Source: Bicyclus anynana (lineage: Eukaryota > Arthropoda > Insecta > Lepidoptera > Nymphalidae). Taken from it: 64,000 nt of DNA. Shown here one piece after another: positions 55,167 to 64,000 of this stretch (the stretch's first letter is position 1; each line of letters begins with the position of its first letter). The stretch covers positions 2,435,501-2,499,500 of the forward strand of contig NC_069088.1 of assembly GCF_947172395.1 (NCBI RefSeq). The letters are read 5' to 3'. The notes under the pieces are model-generated. The model ran no database searches and was not told the DNA's origin. It saw only the letters and a program-made list of their open reading frames with translations. Position numbers and translations under genes: made by a program.

Positions 55167-55330
55167 AATTGGTTAAGTAACTTAACGATATGGATATGTT
55201 GAAAAATTTCCAAATTAGGGGACATTTACTGATAAAAAAAATTATGTAATTAAATTTGTGTTTGTTAATACAGTCTCAACAGGTATACAATGATTTCGCC
55301 ATGACCGCAACAACAGTTTAAAGAGTATTA

Positions 55331-55516
55331 TTTTGCCCCAACAATAGATTACCATGAAAATTGTTTTTGACTGTACATTGTCCCCGGACCTTAATAGCGT
55401 TGAGTGGTTAAACTTTTACTCAGTAAAAGTTCCCAAAGTTTCGAGTTATAAGTTCGCTCAGCTCGTTTCCCTCACTAGAGTTCCAAACGTACTCATACAT
55501 ATTTAAGGGATGTGCT
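55331..55516 (+). repeat. Direct duplication, copy 2 (about 190 bp)
   Basis: Diverged copy of the preceding repeat, clearly homologous but with many substitutions, so the duplication is old or joins two members of a dispersed family. Confidence 0.85.
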
Positions 55517-55675
55517 AATGAATGGCGCTATTCAACAGCACTAATATAGAATAAGGAAACTCCTTTAATTAGAATCTCAAAGATGATCTCTTAATTAGAT
55601 TTCTTGTAACCGAAGTATAAAGAGTTAGCAATTTGACCCGTGGGTTGATATGTTTTGTGAAAGTTTATGATCGTA

Positions 55676-55871
55676 CTAGCTGACGCCGCGCGGTTTTACC
55701 CTCGTAGTTCCCGTTCCCGTATGAATACGGGAATAAAATATACCCTATAGCCTTCCTCGATAAATGGGCTATGTAACATTGAAAGAATTTTTCAATTCGG
55801 ACCAGTAGTTCCTGAGATTAACGCGTTTAAACAAACAAACAAACTCTTCAGCTTTGTAATATTAGTATAGA
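55676..55871 (-). mobile_element. Non-autonomous Helitron-like element (short family)
   Basis: Plus strand CTAGCTGACGCCGCGCGGTT to AATATTAGTATAGA. Both ends and the CCGCGCGG hairpin are present; a well preserved copy. Confidence 0.88.
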
Positions 55872-55969
55872 TTTAGTCTATTTTTCATGAATGACAACAT
55901 AATATAAACATTACAATCTTGCATTTAGAATGTTTATTTACTGTTACATTAATATAATTATTATTTAAA

Positions 55970-56118
55970 TCTACTAATATTATAAAGAGGTAAAGTTTGT
56001 AGTGTTGCCGAGAATAATTTCTGGATCCAATAAACAACAACAAAGCCACGGTAGGCTATATTTTATCCCAGTATTATCGCGGAAACGGAAACTACGCGAG
56101 TGAAATCGCGGGGCATCG
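55970..56118 (+). mobile_element. Helitron-like element, internally deleted
   Basis: TCTACTAATATTATAAAGAG opens it as in the 281-764 element; GTAGGCTATATTTTATCCCA and GAGTGAAATCGCGGGGCATC follow. The CTAG end is not found. Confidence 0.6.
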
Positions 56119-56329
56119 TGTGACGTAACGGGTTGCAGTGATAGTGATTGTACCATTATTTAGTGGTAGAGGAAACACCTCGAGCAGGTCCCAGGACTTA
56201 GGAGAAGGTTCAAAGGATCCTTTCAGAATGCACACGTTTACCTTCCCTGCCCGACATGTTCTTAAATTTATGATCAATAATTACAATACAAAACATTAAT
56301 CCACAAAAACACTAACGCGACTGGCATCG
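56119..56329. other. No gene seen
   Basis: Short spacer with no supported frame. Confidence 0.4.
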
Positions 56330-57000
56330 TGACGGTGTCCACGCTGCCTAACAAAGAACCGAGCTCTAGTCGACGAGAGATCATCCACGCAGACCCTCAC
56401 GGATCTCGGGATTACCGGCTCGGCGATGGCCTCTTACGGTGGTTGCAAACGCCGCTTGCGACTACAGGCGGGTCACTGGGTGGGACCACTACCGCGGTCC
56501 ATGGTGCCAGAATGGATGTGTCATATCTGTTACGCCGCGCTGCGATCGAGCCTGCGCAGGTCGCCGGCGATCTGCGGAGCTGCGGCGAGATGGTCTTCTG
56601 TGTGGGGCTTCTCTCACTGCTCGGCGAGGTGGAGCCCACCAGATCCACCAGATCAGGTCTCGTGGCAGGCCTCTAGCGTCCGGTGGTCGTCGATGGTATG
56701 GCGCGATCCCTCGCAGGTGCTGGGATTGCGCTCCGTCGGCGCGTGCGAACATTGAGGTGCTCAGGCGGCGAATGTGATCGTCCAGGCTCTCGATGTTCAG
56801 GTCTCTGGGAGATGACCTGGTTCCGTACGTAGCGTGGGGCGGTTGTAATTGTGCGCAGCGCTAAAGATTGCTGCGCTCGTAGCGACTTGCGACCCGACTC
56901 GCAGACCAGCGCGTACCACGCCGGGGCAGCGTATGTGAGGCGCGTGCGGATGTACGCCTTGTAGACGCCCAGCTTCACACGGAGAGGCAGATGGCTCTAG
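56330..57000 (-). mobile_element. Jockey-type LINE, reverse transcriptase C-terminus and GC-rich 3' UTR
   Basis: On the minus strand, 56978 onward encodes KLGVYKAYIRTRLTYAAPAW, then YALVCESGRKSLRAQQSLAL, RTITTAPRYVRNQVI. After a one-base frameshift near 56810 it continues RDLNIESLDDHIRRLSTSMF. The K..LY..YIR..LTYA.PAW...R..Q...LR.I..AP..VRN..I.RDL pattern is the segment after the reverse transcriptase domain of Jockey-superfamily elements. The GC-rich remainder to 56330 is probably 3' UTR; its overlapping frames on both strands are composition effects. It is 5'-truncated. Confidence 0.9.
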
Positions 57001-58422
57001 TCATTAAATACACTCTTATTTATACCAACACTGATACCTCCCCTCCACAATAATATTAATAATGAATATACATACCCGTAATCGAAGATTTTCTAACAAT
57101 CGGCTATTAATCATAATAATCAAAAACCATAAGAATCACAGCTCTTCTTGTCATATTTATTGTAATAATTTTATTTATGTGCTTTTACGTCTATATTTTT
57201 TTTATTCGCGGTATATATATAACATAAAAATTAAAATCACTAATTTTTAATATTATTATCTGGTAAATTCCTGCATCGAGATATTGGCCGAAATATCCTT
57301 CTATAAAACTAAACGATTACTATTAAGAACTGATAGGAGTCTTAGCTTTTAAAATTATTTTTGTGTATTATTTTATTTTCGTGTATTATATTTCAATCTT
57401 AAACGAGAATAAAAATAATTTAACGATGTCAGTCTAGAAGCACTTAAGGGCTTAATTAAAAGTGACGTGGCCCTAGAGTAGTCCTCTTGGCATCCGGTAT
57501 CCCAATTACTCCTCTTGGCACACTATCAAAAAACCTTTTACAGTTCCAAAACTTTTGAGCTCCACCCGTTTCAAATATATCTACCAAATTATTTAAAAAT
57601 ATATTTTTATTCTTTTAATATAACAAAATTATACCAATTACAAAAGAGTTATTTACGATGAAACTGTTGGCTTCATTGCACGATTTGATGCTGTTGTTTG
57701 GAAGAATTTCACATTTATTATATTTCGTGTATTTAGTTAGCTAAACACAATATAAAAACCTTATATTACATGAAAGCTTATGAATATAAATGGTGGTTTA
57801 TTGTTCTTTTATACAAAAACTAGTAGGTAAATGAATTTTCTTAGCATATTCTGGTAATGAGCCGTACAGACAAGAAAATATTTAACTATGGTAGAAGCAT
57901 GAGCTGACGAAGCCTTTTCTTGAATAAGGAAAGTACTAGGTCAAAAGTATGTATCTACCTTGATTTATTTACAAACTAAACTGCTCTCAGACTTCTTTAA
58001 TCCGGCCCTGTCGCAAAATCCGTTTTTTGCAGTCGTGGACTAGCTATAAACATTCTCCCTGTTAAATTTCATCTTTATAAGCAGTTTCCGATATTTCGTG
58101 ACCTTTATGTATTTAAATATTTAGATAGATGGAGATAAAATTGTTTAAATTACTCAAAAAGGATTAAAGTAATAGGCATAGATTTATATCACATAGTGTA
58201 GTAGTTGCAGGATTCGTAAATCGTTTTATGTGCCCCGCTACGATGAGTACGCTTGTGTGCGTGTTGGCGAGTGTAATTATCTTAGCTCTCACGCTCACAT
58301 AGTCACAAAAGTGGCTTACGTTTGGAGTGAAAAAATTGTTAGATGTTGCTGGTCTTTAATATATTATTAATAGGTTATATTTATTATTAGTCTAAGTTGA
58401 TTCCAAGAAGGGGTACCAAGTA
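57001..58422. other. No gene seen; very AT-rich
   Basis: Long AT-rich stretch. TTTAATCCGGCCCTGTCGC and GTCGTGGACTAGC at 57998-58045 match the Helitron piece at 52.45 kb and mark another decayed copy. Confidence 0.5.
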
Positions 58423-59130
58423 AGTGTAACAACATAATTTAATCATATAATCATACATAGCAGACAAAAGCTCGTAATTTATTATCAAATGGAGATAATG
58501 TAACTAAAAAATTAGTTAAGTAATAGGATATTAAGTGTAACAACTTAAGTTAAACAATACGATGAAAGCACGTAATTTATTATCAAATCAAATGGAGTAA
58601 ATATTTTTTTAGATGTAACTCAAAACGTACTGAAGTCATCATTATCAACCCATATTCGGCTCACTGCTGAGCTGGAGTCTCTTCTCAGAGTGAGAGGGGT
58701 TAGGCCAAAAAGTCCACCACGCTGGCCCAATGCGGATTGGCAGACTTCACATACGCAGAGTATTAAGAAAATTCTCTACGTGATATTTAATTTCTTAACC
58801 GAAGCCCCGAAACGAATTTGAACCTACACACTCTTATCTCTTAGGCAGTGTTCATATCCAATGGGTTAATACGGCTAGATAGATTTCCAAGATCTAGAAG
58901 AAAATATTGTCTTGGAATTCTCTTAGATGTAACTTAAGGAGGAGAAGTGTAACAACTTAAGTTAAACACAAACAGACGAAAGCCCGCAATTTATTGTCAA
59001 ATAGAGATAATATTCTCTTAGATGTAACTTAAAAAGGAATTAAGTAATAGGATATTACAAGAGAGTGCAGCGAGTAAGTGTAACAACTTAAGTTAAACAC
59101 AAACAGACGAAAGCTCGTAATTTATTGCCG
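58423..59130 (+). repeat. Unclassified tandem-like repeat, about 100-120 bp unit
   Basis: The string AAGTGTAACAACTTAAGTT or a close variant starts units at about 58425, 58533, 58947 and 59075. Each continues with GACGAAAGCTCGTAATTTAT and, when complete, TCTTAGATGTAACT and AAGTAATAGGATATTA. A SINE interrupts the array. A fifth unit lies at 60430. The family is not recognised. Confidence 0.8.
58640..58873 (-). mobile_element. tRNA-SINE family B within the repeat array
   Basis: Minus-strand copy with two internal deletions (after AATTCTCT and after TTTCTTAA). Head to AATGGGTTAATACGGCT. It entered after the array formed. Confidence 0.88.
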
Positions 59131-59580
59131 CCATTAATATTTCGTCAGAGTGCTAGTTTCGTGCAGTGGCGAAGTAATTATTCTGTTTGCGCATTGCAAA
59201 ATAATGCAAGTAAGAAAATTGTCATTTAATTTTGTGCTACACTTATTTTGTACGAAGAAACAGTAGAATGAAGATTTGGGTGTATTTTGTGAGCATATTA
59301 AATTTATGTATTCTTATTTATTTGATATCAAGATATTTTAATCTTTTTATCCAACTTCAAAATGGAGGAGCTTATTGCTGGATGCTTGTGCCTTTTTATT
59401 AGTAAATCCTATACGAGTAAATCTATACAAGAAAACCTTCGAGATTTCGGCATAGGTGTATGTTGCTCTGAGTCGTGTCAAAACCTTGGAAGGAATAGCG
59501 CTGTCTGTCTTAGATTCAAACAAATTATTGAATTTGCCACAGTCATAAACACATATTATTGTTTTAGTTAGTGTAAGTAA
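59131..59580. other. Continuation of the repeat unit, then unsupported small frames
   Basis: 59128-59205 (GCCGCCATTAATATTTCGTC, GCGAAGTAATTATTCTGTTT) recurs at 60485-60545. Two overlapping frames, ATG 59269 (43 codons, hydrophobic) and ATG 59362 (69 codons, five cysteines), follow but neither has adequate support. Confidence 0.45.
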
Positions 59581-59783
59581 TCTATACTAATATTATAAAG
59601 CTAGTTGTTTGTTTGTTTGGTTGATTTTATGCGCTAATCTCAGGAACTACTGGTCCGATTTGAAAAACTCTTTCAGTGTTAGATAGCCCATTTATCGGGG
59701 AAAGCTATAGGCTATATGTTATCCTATCCCCGTATTTTCATGGGAACGAAACCACGCGGGTGAAACCGCGCGGCGTCTGCTAG
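59581..59783 (+). mobile_element. Non-autonomous Helitron-like element (short family reference)
   Basis: TCTATACTAATATTATAAAG to CGGCGTCTGCTAG, 203 bp, followed by T. Blocks in order: GTTTGTTTG, GCGCTAATCTCAGGAACTAC, TGGTCCGATTTGAAAAACTC, GATAGCCCATTTATCG, CCACGCGGGTGAAACCGCGC. There is no inverted repeat at the ends and a GC hairpin precedes CTAG. Confidence 0.9.
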
Positions 59784-60429
59784 TTGTAAATAAACCGAAT
59801 AAATAACTAATCGTTTTTTTTTTCTGATTGTGTAAGTGCCGTAGGCTCCTTATCAGGAAGAACATCCTTTTCTGTTTATATTAGTAATACATAAAACATT
59901 TTAAAAAAGATTGTTAAGCTCTTGCATAGCTTTGAGCGCGGCGACCGAATTAAGAAATTCCGTAACGAAAATAAACCTAAAACCCAAGCCGTGCATCAAG
60001 TTAACACATTTCGACGTTATCATATCGACTTAACTGGACAAGTAGTGTGAAACTTAGGGGCAAAACTTATTAAACCAGAGATCAACTCCTTATGGGACCT
60101 CAGCGGCGTCACCGGGGGGTTTGGGCGAGCGCAGAAGCATCGCCTGATAGGGCCCGAAGGCAGAAGCAGAGTAGATGGGCGGAACGACTCTCTAAGGGCG
60201 TCTAATCGATAACTAATCGATGGTTGAGCTATAAAATTATTTAGATTTTATTTATAATTTTGGCGTCACTAGAATTACAAGGCAAACTAAAAAGTATTGT
60301 TCGATTATGTTGAATATTTAATTCTACAGCTTAAAGAAGTTAGTAACCATTTCATAAAATACGAAAACTTCTTGAAGAATAATCCTTGTAAGTGTACTCA
60401 CATAGAGTTTACACTAGAATACGTGGCAG
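59784..60429. other. No gene; one GC-rich patch
   Basis: 60090-60205 (GACCTCAGCGGCGTCACCGG) is GC-rich and may be an old LINE piece, but no peptide match is visible. Confidence 0.4.
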
Positions 60430-60545
60430 TACAAGTTTAAGTGAAACATAAACAGAGGTAAGCATGAGGTAAGCTTGTAATTTATTGCGAACATTAATAT
60501 TTTGCCGGAGTGCAGAAGCGCCGCAATTATTTCGTTTGCGGATCT
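60430..60545 (+). repeat. Isolated unit of the 58.4 kb repeat
   Basis: AAGTTTAAGTGAAACATAAAC, TAAGCTTGTAATTTATTGCG, CATTAATATTTTGCCGGAG and GCAATTATTTCGTTTGCG follow the order of the unit at 59075-59205. Confidence 0.75.
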
Positions 60546-60616
60546 TGATAATAATCTTTGTATTAATAATAACTTTGTGGGACATTATTTTAATGGCAAC
60601 ATTTGTGTCTTACGCC

Positions 60617-61020
60617 CATAGTCGCTGACTATTGGCCTTATTATAAGGCTCAAAGTCACTCAGCGCGCGATGAAGCGAGCTATGCTTGAAGTTTCTCTGC
60701 GTGATCGAATCTAATGATTAGATCCGCAGACGAACCAAAGTCACTGACATAGCTCAGCGAGTCGCGAAGCTGAAGCTAGGCAGGCCACATAGTTCGAAGA
60801 GCCGATGGACGTTGAGGTCCCATGGTGCTGAAATAGCGACCCGGCAGCGGAAAGCGCAGTGTTGGTCGACCCCCCCACTAGGTGGACCGAGGATATCAAT
60901 CCCGGGTTGCAGGGAGCCGCTAGATGCTGGCGGCCAGAGACCGTTGTGCTTGGAGGTCCATGCAAGAGGCGTTTGTCCAGCAGTGGACGTCTATCGGCTC
61001 AGAAGGTAAGGTAAGGTAAG
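60617..61020 (+). mobile_element. RTE-like LINE, C-terminal coding fragment
   Basis: Encodes SLTIGLIIRLKVTQRAMKRA, EVSLRDRI, then decayed frames with TDIAQRVAKL, KRSVGR and QQWTS. It ends AGAAGGTAAGGTAAGGTAAG, the same GGTAA tail as the 13.1 kb copy. Stops and frameshifts are present. Confidence 0.9.
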
Positions 61021-61449
61021 TTGTGTCTTAATGTAATGTAGATGTTTTTTCTGGAATGTAGAAGCAGTGTTATCAAATTTTTGTGATATTTTTTGTAAGC
61101 TACCTCGTATTTCCAGTGGTAGTAATCCTAGCTAGGGAAAACATACATACCAGGTAGGATTAGGGAAATTTGGGTATTTCTGCCTTCCAAGTGGTTGATG
61201 AACTAAAATTGAGAAAAAGGAGCGAGGCGCAAAATACTTTAAAAAATATGGGGGACTTCACAAGCCTCTCATATGTTTTAAAGACCAATTCAACAATCAA
61301 TATGCAACACTATGAGATAATATACGAATTCAAAAAATCATCGCCAATTTGGATGCGTGGATCATTCCCTAAAATAATCTTATTTCATGGCTTTGTTGAC
61401 ATTTTTTGTGTACTTATGAGCTTATTTCAGCTTTCTAATATATATAATA
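61021..61449. other. No accepted gene; long plus frame
   Basis: A 144-codon frame starting near 61170 covers this region and runs into the Helitron; its last third is Helitron sequence. The first part has a hydrophobic stretch but no motif or splice support. Confidence 0.4.
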
Positions 61450-61669
61450 CTAGCGGACGCCCGCGACTTCGTCCGCGTGGAATTCAGTTTTTCACAAATC
61501 CCGCGGGAACCATGGATTTTTCCGGGATGAAAAGTAGCCTATGTGTTAATCCAGAGTTAATCTATTTCCATTTCAGCCAAATCGCTTCAATAGCCGCATC
61601 GTAAAAGAGGAACAAACATACTTACACACTTACACACAAACTTTCGCCTTTAAAATATTAGTGTGATAG
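61450..61669 (-). mobile_element. Helitron-like element, complete
   Basis: Plus strand CTAGCGGACGCCCGCGACTT to TTAAAATATTAGTGTGATA. Near identical in block order to the 32.2 kb copy, with the full CGCGGGCGTCCGCTAG terminus. Confidence 0.88.
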
Positions 61670-62185
61670 TAAATAGTTCTTGAGCTAAACTGCGGATGGA
61701 CTGATGGACAGGCGGACATGGCGTATTTATAAGGGTTCATTGTTGACTACGGAACCCTAGAAAAACTGCGTAGTCCAACTGTTTGAAAAGACAACTATTC
61801 TGCACTCGAGCTATAAAAACGTGTGTAAAGTATTCACCTTTCACACGATGTTACCACTTTGTAAAAATACCAAATTCTTTTACATCACAAAAAGGTCTCT
61901 TTGCGAGTGTTACGAGAATGTTGTAAAATAAAATGTTGTGAGCTTTGACCCGTGACATTCAATGGAGTCAAAGGTATGCAGATGTTTAGAGGAACGGGCC
62001 ATATCGCATTCCCGGAGTGTAAAAGTGCGTAAGACTTTGTACGTATGTGTCAGTATTTTGCACTTATTTTTGTAACAACAGGGGTGTCGATTTTGACATG
62101 ATGTTATATATGTGTGTCTCTCTGTGACATCGTAGCTACAGGCTTATTCACTATCTTTGAAGTATGCTAGTTGACATATACGAAA
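61670..62185. other. No gene; one inverted-repeat motif
   Basis: AGGGTTCATTGTTGACTACGGAACCCT at 61733-61759 is a small hairpin of a dispersed element. Nothing else is supported. Confidence 0.4.
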
Positions 62186-62375
62186 CTAGTTGACGCCACG
62201 CGGTTTTACCCGCGTGGTTGCCGTTCTTGTAGGAAAACGAGGATAATATATTTAGCCTTTATCGATAAATGGGCTATCTAACACTGAAAGAATTTTTCAA
62301 ATCGGACCAGTAGTTCCTAAGATTAGCGCGTTCAATCAAACAAACAAACTATTAAGCTTTATATATTAGTATAGA
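62186..62375 (-). mobile_element. Non-autonomous Helitron-like element (short family)
   Basis: Plus strand CTAGTTGACGCCACGCGGTT to ATATATTAGTATAGA. Its 5' terminal 39 bp are copied in inverted form directly downstream. Confidence 0.9.
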
Positions 62376-62420
62376 CTGAGTTCTATACTAATATATAAAG
62401 CTTAATAGTTTGTTTGTTTG
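62337..62420. repeat. Perfect palindrome, 39-bp arms, at a SINE 5' junction
   Basis: 62337-62375 is the exact reverse complement of 62382-62420, with a 6-nt loop (CTGAGT). The left arm is the Helitron end. The right arm is joined to the truncated SINE. Confidence 0.97.
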
Positions 62421-62635
62421 CATTTTAAGAAATTAAATATCACGTGTTTCAATCGGTGAAGGAAAAACATCGTGAGGAAACCTGCACACCAGAGAATTTT
62501 CATAATTCTCTGCGTGTGTGAAGTCTGCCAATCCGCATTGGGCCAACGTGGTGGACTATTGGCCTAACCCCCTCTCATTTTGAGAGGAGACTTGAGCTCA
62601 GCAATGAGCTGAGTATGGGTTGATAATGATGATGA
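62386..62635 (+). mobile_element. tRNA-SINE family B, 5'-truncated, with inverted Helitron piece
   Basis: The SINE starts at CATTTTAAGAAATTAAATAT (62421) and ends in a TGATAATGATGATGA tail. The whole insert, including 35 bp of inverted Helitron, is flanked by TAGACTGAGTTCTA (62372-62385) and TAGATTGAGTTCTA (62636-62649), a 14-bp target duplication with one change. Confidence 0.93.
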
Positions 62636-62784
62636 TAGATTGAGTTCTACGTAAAAATATCAGGTGCTTACTGGTGGATATCACACTATGTAAATGACAT
62701 TTGGTCAATTGATTTGATGCTTATTTTGATAGGTTGATAATAAAGACCAAAATAGTGAATAGGCCAGCTGAAGGGATGAACTGA

Positions 62785-62925
62785 TTCATCACTATCAACC
62801 CATTCAGCTCACTGCTGAGCACAGAATAAGAGGGGCTAGGTTAAAAGTCCACAACGCTGGTCCGATGCATATTGACATACTTCACACACGTAGAGAATTG
62901 AGAAAATTCTCAGGTATGCAGGTAT
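62785..62925 (-). mobile_element. tRNA-SINE family B, 3' half
   Basis: Minus-strand copy from CTATCAACCCATTCAGCTCA to TCTCAGGTATGCAGGTATGA, with a 12-base deletion after GAGCAC. Confidence 0.82.
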
Positions 62926-63458
62926 GACCATAACTTGAAGAACAATAACTTTAAAAACAATAGTGTGAAAAATATATGATTTATTTATTTATTTTCTTAA
63001 GCATCGTGTTATTGCTCGATGTTGGTACAAACGAAAGCACGTTCATTCGTTAAGAATTTCCTCTCTTACAAGCAATGAGCCATCTCCGTAATAAGTTAAT
63101 TTTTCAAGTACAGGCGATTAGCGTGAAACATTTTTATTGAAGACGATTCTAGTTTTGTACTGTAACGACCAATGATTGTTTTATTCTATAGATATGTTAC
63201 GTGCCTACAAAATCAACGCAAAAAGAAATTAGAAAGCTACTCCACTGAGCACACATGCTTCATTTTGTGTTTACTTACATTATTATTTATATACGTATCG
63301 TTTTTACATCTCCTAAACACACAACTCGACATTGTTGACAATAATTAGGTATTATGACTTGTTTAACTTCCATTGTTTATTAAGCGATTATCGCTGACGT
63401 TAGGTATAATACCTACCAATCTTTTGCCTAAAAAACAAATCCTATCGGACTGATAAAT
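62926..63458. other. No gene seen
   Basis: AT-rich; frames on the minus strand from 63363 run into the MITE and are unsupported. Confidence 0.45.
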
Positions 63459-63585
63459 AACTAGCTTGGCACCTTCGTTCGTAACACTCCCGATGTAGCG
63501 CGCGGGGTGGGGGGCGTGTTGCGATGAATGGAAAAACCCACGACTGATGCACCTCACTTCCCCGCACGCACGATTTCACACATAT
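63459..63585. mobile_element. MITE with CTAGCTTGGCA end, one end only
   Basis: CTAGCTTGGCACCTTCGTTC, GTAACACTCCCGATG and CACGACTGATGCACCTCACT match the 28.4 kb copy. The right half is missing. Confidence 0.65.
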
Positions 63586-64000
63586 GATATGCATATATAA
63601 TATAACATGATATGCATTAGATTTTGCAAAAATTACACGCATTCGCTTATAAATTACGTCGCAATAAAAATCCCAGGGTGCATGAACCAGGCGTGAACGA
63701 TTGTCACGTCCCAACACTACGTGAGGGAGAAACTTCCCCGAAATTGTATTAAGATCGTACACGGGTTGTATATTTTTGAATTAACCAGAACGACGATATT
63801 TCGGTAGGGAAGTGTAAATATATTCGTTATCGCACGGTGCAAAAGATCGCGTAATTTTTTTTCGTTATAAAAAATATTTTACATTAAAAAGTTTTAAGTG
63901 AATTCATAAAAAAAATATATAAAATATTCAACTGGCGATGGTTCTTCGTCCATATTTTGAGCATAGATTTCTAGCTATGCTTAGAATATTTTTAATGATT
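63586..64000. other. No gene seen; right edge
   Basis: AT-rich with a CATATGATATGCAT dyad near 63580-63595. No supported frame or repeat to the window end. Confidence 0.4.

Noticed and set aside
56412..56777. Several overlapping 78-115 codon frames on both strands
   Set aside because: They lie in the GC-rich 3' part of the Jockey-type LINE, where stop codons are rare. Only the minus-strand reverse transcriptase C-terminus has family support.
59269..59571. Possible insulin/bombyxin-like peptide: a hydrophobic start at 59269 and GIGVCCSESC in the frame from 59362
   Set aside because: The last cysteine gap is nine residues, not the eight of insulin A chains. There is no B-chain cysteine pattern or dibasic cleavage sites, and the hydrophobic start is in a different frame. 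Chance resemblance is more likely.
61170..61604. 144-codon plus-strand frame with a hydrophobic stretch
   Set aside because: Its last third is the inverted Helitron-like element, the start is not an ATG in good context, and no domain or splice structure supports it.
1..64000. CRISPR array, prokaryotic operons, rRNA genes, intact retrovirus-like element
   Set aside because: No regularly spaced repeat-spacer pattern, no ribosome-binding sites or operon layout, no rRNA-like blocks and no gag-pol-length frames or paired long terminal repeats. All signs point to an insect nuclear genome.

Overview
The window looks like intergenic DNA from a butterfly or moth (Lepidoptera). It is AT-rich, has almost no long open frames, and is packed with short, mostly non-autonomous mobile elements of kinds common in that order: two abundant tRNA-derived SINE families, Helitron-like elements ending in CTAG, fragments of RTE-, CR1/Jockey- and Jockey-type LINEs, and many small inverted-repeat elements (MITEs). 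The species cannot be named from the sequence.

One good host-gene candidate stands out. At 4892-5939 (+) two exons joined across a 673-nt GT-AG intron give an uninterrupted 124-residue protein with an N-terminal signal peptide, followed by an AATAAA. I do not recognise its family. A second coding-like stretch at 9740-10020 is split by a one-base frameshift and is more likely a decayed element gene. Other coding sequence is the C-terminal part of LINE polyproteins (7.1, 13.1, 14.5, 16.2, 29.8, 33.1, 48.7, 49.8, 53.1, 56.7 and 60.7 kb), all 5'-truncated and mostly frameshifted.

Layout. 0-4.4 kb: Helitron, MITE and SINE pieces. 4.8-6.1 kb: the two-exon gene. 7-16.8 kb: LINE 3' ends, SINEs, and a hAT-type MITE inserted in a LINE remnant. 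17.4-26.3 kb: SINE-rich stretch with nested MITEs and head-to-head SINE copies. 26.5-38 kb: hAT-type and ACCCGACT-type MITEs, Helitrons, LINEs and SINEs. 38-48 kb: sparser AT-rich DNA with scattered repeats. 48-57 kb: three LINE 3' ends and a 190-bp direct duplication. 58.4-60.5 kb: an unrecognised tandem-like repeat. 60.6-63.6 kb: LINE, Helitrons, SINEs and MITEs.

How the elements relate. SINE family A ends in a tail that matches the 3' end of the CR1/Jockey-like LINEs at 48.7 and 53.2 kb. SINE family B ends in the same TGA-repeat tail as several RTE-like LINE fragments. This suggests two SINE-LINE partnerships. The window also holds at least ten near-perfect fold-back palindromes of 20-39 bp arms, several of them inside SINEs or LINEs. 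One, at 62.4 kb, sits at the 5' end of a SINE insertion whose target-site duplication is still visible, so its origin by template switching can be read directly.
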